A DNA stretch of 64,000 nt from Gloeotrichia echinulata CP02. GTDB lineage: Bacteria > Cyanobacteriota > Cyanobacteriia > Cyanobacteriales > Nostocaceae. Made by a program: the position numbers and the translations under genes. This document shows positions 59,816 through 64,000 of the stretch, piece by piece. Position 1 is the stretch's first letter; each line of letters begins with the position of its first letter. The stretch covers positions 6,797,883-6,861,882 of the forward strand of contig CP051187.1 in assembly GCA_038087035.1 (NCBI GenBank), given 5' to 3'. A model generated the notes under the pieces. It was given only the letters and a program-made list of their open reading frames with translations, ran no database searches and had not been told where the DNA came from.

Positions 59816-60124
59816 TCAAGCACCATGATCGGAAGTGCTATCAAGGGGGGTAAGGCCAGCTTCAAAGGTTGAGATTTCCCTATCTTCAGCAAGTTCAGCA
59901 CGCACCTCGGCTATAATGTCCTCCAAAGTTTCTCCGAGTTCAGCAAAGGTTCCCTTGCTCTTTTCGTAGGCGACAATTCCGCCTTTGATTAGTGATTTCG
60001 CTACGGGTTTACTAATTCCAGCTACCACGGGTAGTATCACAGGTGCTAGTAGTACTGCGCCAATACCAGCGATAATTCCAGGGACGCCGGCGTCTTCAAC
60101 AAAATCAGTAATTTTAAATGCCAT
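59816..60124 (-). CDS. DUF5132 protein
   Basis: The 102-residue protein has a glycine-rich membrane segment (GVPGIIAGIGAVLLAPVILP, VVAGISKPVAKSLIKGG) and an acidic helical tail (LGETLEDIIAEVRAELAEDR). This matches DUF5132, a family of small membrane proteins often found beside HMA2 proteins. It starts 14 bp after the upstream HMA2 gene, so co-expression is likely. The function is unknown. Confidence 0.75.
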   Translation of the reverse strand: MAFKITDFVEDAGVPGIIAGIGAVLLAPVILPVVAGISKPVAKSLIKGGIVAYEKSKGTFAELGETLEDIIAEVRAELAEDREISTFEAGLTPLDSTSDHGA

Positions 60125-60138
60125 AATTCAATTACCTT

Positions 60139-61170
60139 TTATACTGGTAAGTTAGCCATAAAGTCTAAGGTATAAGATAGACATGGAGCCTTCATGTGAG
60201 CCACTACACTTGATAAATCTTGAGTTTCAGCCTCAGCAGTGATTGTTGTATCTATCGGTTCATCTGCTTGGTGTTCTGTAGTTTTAATGGGATTTATCGG
60301 TGGATTCTTCTGCAAAGCCAACTCCAGCAAATTTATCCAATGAGATATGCTAATGTCACTAGGCTGATAGGCGATCGCTATCGATGCTGCATCATCATTC
60401 ACACGCACGCTTGTTACTTGGGGATCATTTTTGAGTAATGTTTCCAATCGTCGCCCATAACCCCGATCTTCGGCGATTTGCGGTACATGAAACCTAATTC
60501 GTCCAGGAATTATATGGACAATACTATAGGCAATTTTTGCAAGTTTTGTTGTTATGTCAACTTTTGATAAGGGTAATTGCGGTTGAGAATCTTTGCTCGT
60601 TTGTGATGGTATAACTTCCGGTTCTAGATATTCAATTACCCACCGAGTTGCATCCGCCGTAATCATGTAGATTGGAATTGCTGCTAAACCGTGGATTCCC
60701 AGTCCTCCTGTCAGCACCAACCCGGTGATTAAGGGAATCAACGAAATGGATTGTTCCTTCCAAAAATCCAGAGATTTCCATTCAGCAAAGGGATCTAAGT
60801 GAGGTGAAATTGGGGGCTGATAAATGCTAAATTGTTGAAGTATCCCCAAAATTTGCGGCAATGACAGTTGATTTTCATCAAAACTGACAATCAAACTACC
60901 AGTTTGCTGATTGACTACAACTTCTTTTATTCCCGGATGCTGTTGTAAACATTGGGATATGGTCTCTATTTTTGAGTTAAAACCACCTTCAATAGCACGG
61001 ATGCGTACACGCCCAGTGGTTGCATGAACAATTTGACATCTGTCGGAAGATAGTTGCACTGCATTTTGATCAACTTTTACTTCTTCGCTTTGGCTCTGAC
61101 TAGAGATTAAATCAGAAGATATTGCCACCTGGGAACGGAACTCGTCGCGACTACTAATAGGGATGCTCAT
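60139..61170 (-). CDS. Double HMA2-domain membrane protein
   Basis: The 343-residue protein has HMA2-like domain 1 (about 45-115: VHATTGRVRIRAIEGGF, GIKEVVVNQQTGSLIVSF) and a hydrophobic hairpin (about 140-180: ISLIPLITGLVLTGGLGIHG, LAAIPIYMITADATRWV). HMA2-like domain 2 follows (about 215-290: SIVHIIPGRIRFHVPQ, VTSVRVNDDAASIAIAYQ). Neither domain has CxxC. It resembles the regulatory N-terminus of a cyanobacterial P-type ATPase without the pump. It heads the HMA2/DUF5132 group. Confidence 0.75.
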   Translation of the reverse strand: MSIPISSRDEFRSQVAISSDLISSQSQSEEVKVDQNAVQLSSDRCQIVHATTGRVRIRAIEGGFNSKIETISQCLQQHPGIKEVVVNQQTGSLIVSFDENQLSLPQILGILQQFSIYQPPISPHLDPFAEWKSLDFWKEQSISLIPLITGLVLTGGLGIHGLAAIPIYMITADATRWVIEYLEPEVIPSQTSKDSQPQLPLSKVDITTKLAKIAYSIVHIIPGRIRFHVPQIAEDRGYGRRLETLLKNDPQVTSVRVNDDAASIAIAYQPSDISISHWINLLELALQKNPPINPIKTTEHQADEPIDTTITAEAETQDLSSVVAHMKAPCLSYTLDFMANLPV

Positions 61171-61346
61171 TTACCTGATAGCTGCACCAAGTCAGAGGTT
61201 AACATCAGGTTAACTCTAACTTATCCTCGCGACTCATATATCTTTCTCAAGAGTTATCTTGATCGATGATTCTTTATAACCCACATTCCGCACCCACAAA
61301 CTGTACACCAATCCCCAATCCCTAGTCCCTAGTCCCCAACCCCTGG

Positions 61347-61886
61347 TCACTGAGCGGAGCCGAAGTGCAATCCCCTTTGATATTCCTGTTCAGTAATCAT
61401 ATCAAGAGTATTTTCTAGACGATCTACAAAAACGATACCGTCGAGATGGTCGTACTCATGTTGAAAAATCCGGCCGACAAAATCAGTTAATTCCTGTTGT
61501 TGTAAATTGCCATTACGATCAGTATATTCAACTGTTATCGCCTGATATCTTGGAACTAATCCTCTAATTCCGGGAACACTCAAACAACCTTCCCATCCTT
61601 TGACAACTTCCGAAGAATGAGCTATAATTATAGGATTAATCATAGCTGTAGGTTCCATTTCTGGGGCGTTGGGATACCGAGGATTAGGACGAGAAGCGAC
61701 AATAAATAAACGTACAGATTTAGCAACTTGAGGCGCAGCAATTCCCACGCCGTTAGCCTTGACAACTGTAGCCATTAAATCTTCTATTAGTTGTTGAATG
61801 CCCTCATCTTGGATATTGTCAATGAAGGCAGCTTTTTGGCGGAGTGTGGGATTACCTAATTGAATAATTGGTGCTAATTCAGCCAT
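61347..61886 (-). CDS. def: Peptide deformylase
   Basis: The 179-residue metalloenzyme removes the formyl group from new proteins. All three motifs are present: GVGIAAPQV, EGCLSVPG (metal-binding Cys) and FQHEYDHLDG (two metal-binding His and catalytic Glu). The start MAELAPIIQLGNPTLRQKA is typical. Upstream is a repeat-rich gap; about 175 bp separate it from the HMA2 group. Many cyanobacteria carry more than one def gene, and I cannot tell which this is. Confidence 0.95.
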   Translation of the reverse strand: MAELAPIIQLGNPTLRQKAAFIDNIQDEGIQQLIEDLMATVVKANGVGIAAPQVAKSVRLFIVASRPNPRYPNAPEMEPTAMINPIIIAHSSEVVKGWEGCLSVPGIRGLVPRYQAITVEYTDRNGNLQQQELTDFVGRIFQHEYDHLDGIVFVDRLENTLDMITEQEYQRGLHFGSAQ

Positions 61887-61915
61887 GAGTAAAACTCCTT
61901 TGAGTAATCAAGTGT

Positions 61916-62478
61916 TAGAGCGTGTTGGAAAAGTTTTGGGCGAATGAAGGTGACTACTACACTAGCATTGTCCGCACTTCGACAAGCTCAGTGACCACCT
62001 GCGCGGACTAATGAGAAATCTTCTCTACGTAGCCTTCGGCGTCGCAGACAGACGCTACGCGTAGCTTGCTTCCACGTAGTGGTACGCTCCGCGTCTGGTA
62101 GAGAAGGGTTTTGAACCCGCGCAGGTGGTCACTGAGCTTGTCGAAGTGCGGGTTTTGTCTGTGTAGCCGCGATTTCTAATCGCCTGGGCTGGTATTGAAT
62201 TAGACTTTTCAAACATCCTCTTAGCTCGACTTTATCCAAAATTAAGAACTTGGTTCTCCTTATAGGGCAAAAATCCTGGCTTTTTGGCAAAAACTTTTTC
62301 CATGTCACTGATTCACGGTGAAATTAAAAAACTCAAACTATCGCCCCATATAGCTTTCAGCGTTAGTGATCGCCTTCATGGAAAATGGATAAAGTCGAGC
62401 TTAGAGCATGTTGGAAAAGTTCTCGGCGAATAGAATTGACTGCGGCACATCAAAACCGACTTTTCAAACATCCTCTAA
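61916..62478. repeat. Nested inverted-repeat elements
   Basis: Element 1 (61916-62222) has ends GTGTTGGAAAAGT and ACTTTTCAAACATCCTC. Inside lies a perfect 35-bp inverted repeat (61972-62006 and 62117-62151, starting CCGCACTTCGACAAGCTCAG), and inside that a CTTCTCTAC/GTAGAGAAG pair. Element 2 (62401-62478) has the same ends. Between them GCTCGACTTTATCCA (62224) is inverted as TGGATAAAGTCGAGC (62384). No gene is supported in the 670-bp gap. Confidence 0.75.
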
Positions 62479-62556
62479 CTCCAAACTCCCAACTCCTAAC
62501 TCCTAACTCCTAACTCCTAACTCCTAACTCCTAACTCCCAACTCCTAACTCCTAAC
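62476..62556. repeat. Tandem heptamer repeat (CTCCTAA)n
   Basis: About eleven copies of ACTCCTA or ACTCCCA run without interruption. This is the long tandem heptamer repeat type characteristic of Nostocales. It reaches the 3' end of the deg-type gene. Confidence 0.9.
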
Positions 62557-63831
62557 TCACATCTGACGCTGTACTGGTAAAGGTGCGGGTATGACTGCTA
62601 TTGGAACAGTTTGTCCATTGCGTTCCACTTGGATTTGCAAGGGACTACCGATTTTGCTATTTTCTACCAGCTTTTGTACGTCTTCAATTGTGGTGACAGG
62701 CTGATTATTAATACTGCGAACCACATCACCGGGTCGTAGTCCAGCAAGTGATGCGGGAGAGCGCGGGACGATATTAATTAATAATACGCCCTTATCTGCT
62801 ATGATATTAACGCGATCGCCAAATTTACTAATTATTCTTGCCTTAACTTCTGGTGTCAGCGTTACCATCTGAATCCCCAAATAGGGATGATCAGCCTTAC
62901 CTGTGGTAATCAATTCCTGGGCAATTTTTTGTACAGTATTGATGGGAATGGCAAATCCCAACCCTTGAGCGCCTTTGATAATCGCTGTGTTCATCCCAAT
63001 TACCTGACCACGAATATTTAGCAGTGGTCCGCCAGAGTTACCAGGGTTAATCGCCGCATCGGTTTGCAAATAATCAACACGCTTGTCACTAGCACCAATA
63101 TCTCTACCAGATCGACCTGTAGCACTGATAATTCCAGAGGTAACGGTATTATTTAGACCTAAAGGATTGCCAATGGCAATTACCGCCTCTCCTGGTTGTA
63201 AGATATCAGAATTACCAATAGACAGAGTTGGTAGGTTATTGGCAGCAATTTTGATCACCGCAACGTCTGTGACTGGATCTTCACCCATGACTTTGCCGTT
63301 AAAACTCCGACCATCTTTGAGTGTAACAGTTACAGTGTCAGCACCATCCACAACATGGGAATTGGTTAAAATTTGACCAGACGAATTAATAATAAATCCA
63401 GAACCACTACCCCGTTCTACCCGTTGTCTAGGTTCTGATGGCTCATTTCCTCGAAAAAATCGCCCCAAAATTGGATCTTCAAATTCCTCTGGTCTTTGAG
63501 AAATCACCGTTCTCGAAGAATCAATCCGAACTACAGCAGAACCGACCTTTTGCACAACAGCAACCACAAAGTTAGGGTCTCCAGACGATGAGAGAATAGG
63601 CGGTGGGACAACTGATAGGTTAGGGTCAGTTGTTTGTTGGGGTGGCACCTGAGACTCAACATTGTTATTTTGATTCTCGAAGGTGTTGGCAGGTAGAAGC
63701 GAGCAACCGCCCAGAAACACTACTGCGCTTACTGTTAATAATATTAACATCATACTGCGTTCTCCTGACTGTTGAGGCATAGATGTTGTATCAATATCTG
63801 GCTGCTCACCATTATGCTTTTTGATGATCAT
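62557..63831 (-). CDS. Deg/HtrA-family serine protease, lipoprotein
   Basis: The protease has a lipobox-like LTVSAVVFLGGCSLLPA, predicting a lipid-anchored periplasmic or thylakoid-lumen protein. A low-complexity linker leads to a trypsin-like domain with catalytic His in TNSHVVDGAD, Asp in DPVTDVAVIKI and Ser in INPGNSGGPLLN. One C-terminal PDZ domain follows (IVPRSPASLAGLRPGDVVRS INNQPV split here). This matches the cyanobacterial HhoA/HhoB/HtrA group, which degrades damaged proteins. The long N-terminus (ATG 63831) may be shortened to MPQQSG or MMLILL, which would place the signal sequence properly. Confidence 0.92.
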   Translation of the reverse strand: MIIKKHNGEQPDIDTTSMPQQSGERSMMLILLTVSAVVFLGGCSLLPANTFENQNNNVESQVPPQQTTDPNLSVVPPPILSSSGDPNFVVAVVQKVGSAVVRIDSSRTVISQRPEEFEDPILGRFFRGNEPSEPRQRVERGSGSGFIINSSGQILTNSHVVDGADTVTVTLKDGRSFNGKVMGEDPVTDVAVIKIAANNLPTLSIGNSDILQPGEAVIAIGNPLGLNNTVTSGIISATGRSGRDIGASDKRVDYLQTDAAINPGNSGGPLLNIRGQVIGMNTAIIKGAQGLGFAIPINTVQKIAQELITTGKADHPYLGIQMVTLTPEVKARIISKFGDRVNIIADKGVLLINIVPRSPASLAGLRPGDVVRSINNQPVTTIEDVQKLVENSKIGSPLQIQVERNGQTVPIAVIPAPLPVQRQM

Positions 63832-64000
63832 GTGTCTTAGCTTCTCCGTGTTAGTCAGCGGGTGGTAGGATATTGCCTACCGGGTGTGTCCCAGAATGAT
63901 TACAACTTAAAAGCTTGTTCCAGGTCTAGAGCATGGGGATGCTAAATTAGTCTTTGCTTAGATCTTCTCGTGTGACGATTGGCAGCAAAGGTGGCAAATG
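63832..64000. other. Window edge: intergenic and possible 3' end of a minus-strand gene
   Basis: At 63952-64000 the minus strand reads HLPPLLPIVTREDLSKD and a stop, with the look of a C-terminal tail of a gene lying beyond the window. Too little is present to name it. The rest (63832-63951) holds a short GGTAGGATATTGCCTACCGG hairpin. Confidence 0.3.

Overview
The window is chromosomal DNA of a filamentous, heterocystous-type cyanobacterium (Nostocales; Nostoc/Anabaena/Tolypothrix relatives). The evidence is frequent GCGATCGC (HIP1) motifs, an FtsZ with a long N-terminal extension, HMA2/DUF5132 and CHAT/CHASE2/DUF928 families, heptamer tandem repeats and many small dispersed palindromic repeats. 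Housekeeping genes are well preserved, but the DNA between them is crowded with IS200/IS605, IS607 and ISL3 elements, miniature derivatives and gene fragments.

Layout. 1-2 kb: IS605-type debris. 2-6 kb: ftsQ and ftsZ, separated by a 393-bp repeat and about 1.5 kb without a supportable gene. 6.7-11.8 kb: gshB-grxC, a 2OG-Fe(II) oxygenase and hflX. 12.7-16.2 kb: a Crp-type regulator cut by an IS607-type element, then ribD. 16.9-18.5 kb: queD, a broken DUF4336 gene and a ribbon-helix-helix/coiled-coil pair. 18.9-26.5 kb: a Type III restriction-modification locus (mod, res) with an AAA ATPase gene and a PIN-like nuclease gene between mod and res. 26.5-40.0 kb: a type V-K CRISPR-associated transposon (CAST). 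40-56 kb: tRNA-Ala, a HAD phosphatase, rtcB with an intein and a downstream homing endonuclease, patatin, pdhC, a metal ABC permease, tRNA-Phe, a Uma2 protein, a DUF429 protein, glgP and gdhA. 56-59 kb: a graveyard of surface/sensor genes (DUF928, CHASE2, SLOG-type, adhesin and CHAT-protein fragments). 59-64 kb: an HMA2/DUF5132 cluster, peptide deformylase and a Deg-type protease.

The CAST can be read almost completely. It has matching TnsB-type end repeats (26536-26760 and 39603-39983), tnsB-tnsC-tniQ, a MerR-like CvkR-type repressor, the start of cas12k, a tracrRNA, a four-repeat CRISPR array and a detached partial repeat. That partial repeat is followed by 14 nt identical to the tRNA-Ala gene at 39992-40064. 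The match in the tRNA has a GTA PAM, and the transposon end lies 61 bp from it, as expected for V-K insertion. The element is crippled: a 196-bp ISL3-derived MITE replaces nearly all of cas12k and the 5' end of the tracrRNA. Cargo includes a truncated hsdR and a gene fusing an N-terminal CARF sensor domain to an SMC/OLD-like ATPase. A second CvkR-type regulator fragment abuts the tnsB-side end, beside the Type III locus, and suggests the remains of an older tandem CAST.

One mobile family links many of the broken genes. An ISL3-type IS (32860-34156) and six MITE copies with the same inverted repeats sit in or at the ends of tnpB, the CARF-ATPase gene, hsdR, cas12k, an adhesin and a CHAT-protein gene. 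Only one of the seven copies has a visible 8-bp target duplication, which suggests recombination between copies or deletion next to them (or assembly collapse). The best candidates for new biology are the CARF-ATPase fusion, the AAA-PIN pair inside the Type III locus, and the doubly invaded rtcB locus.
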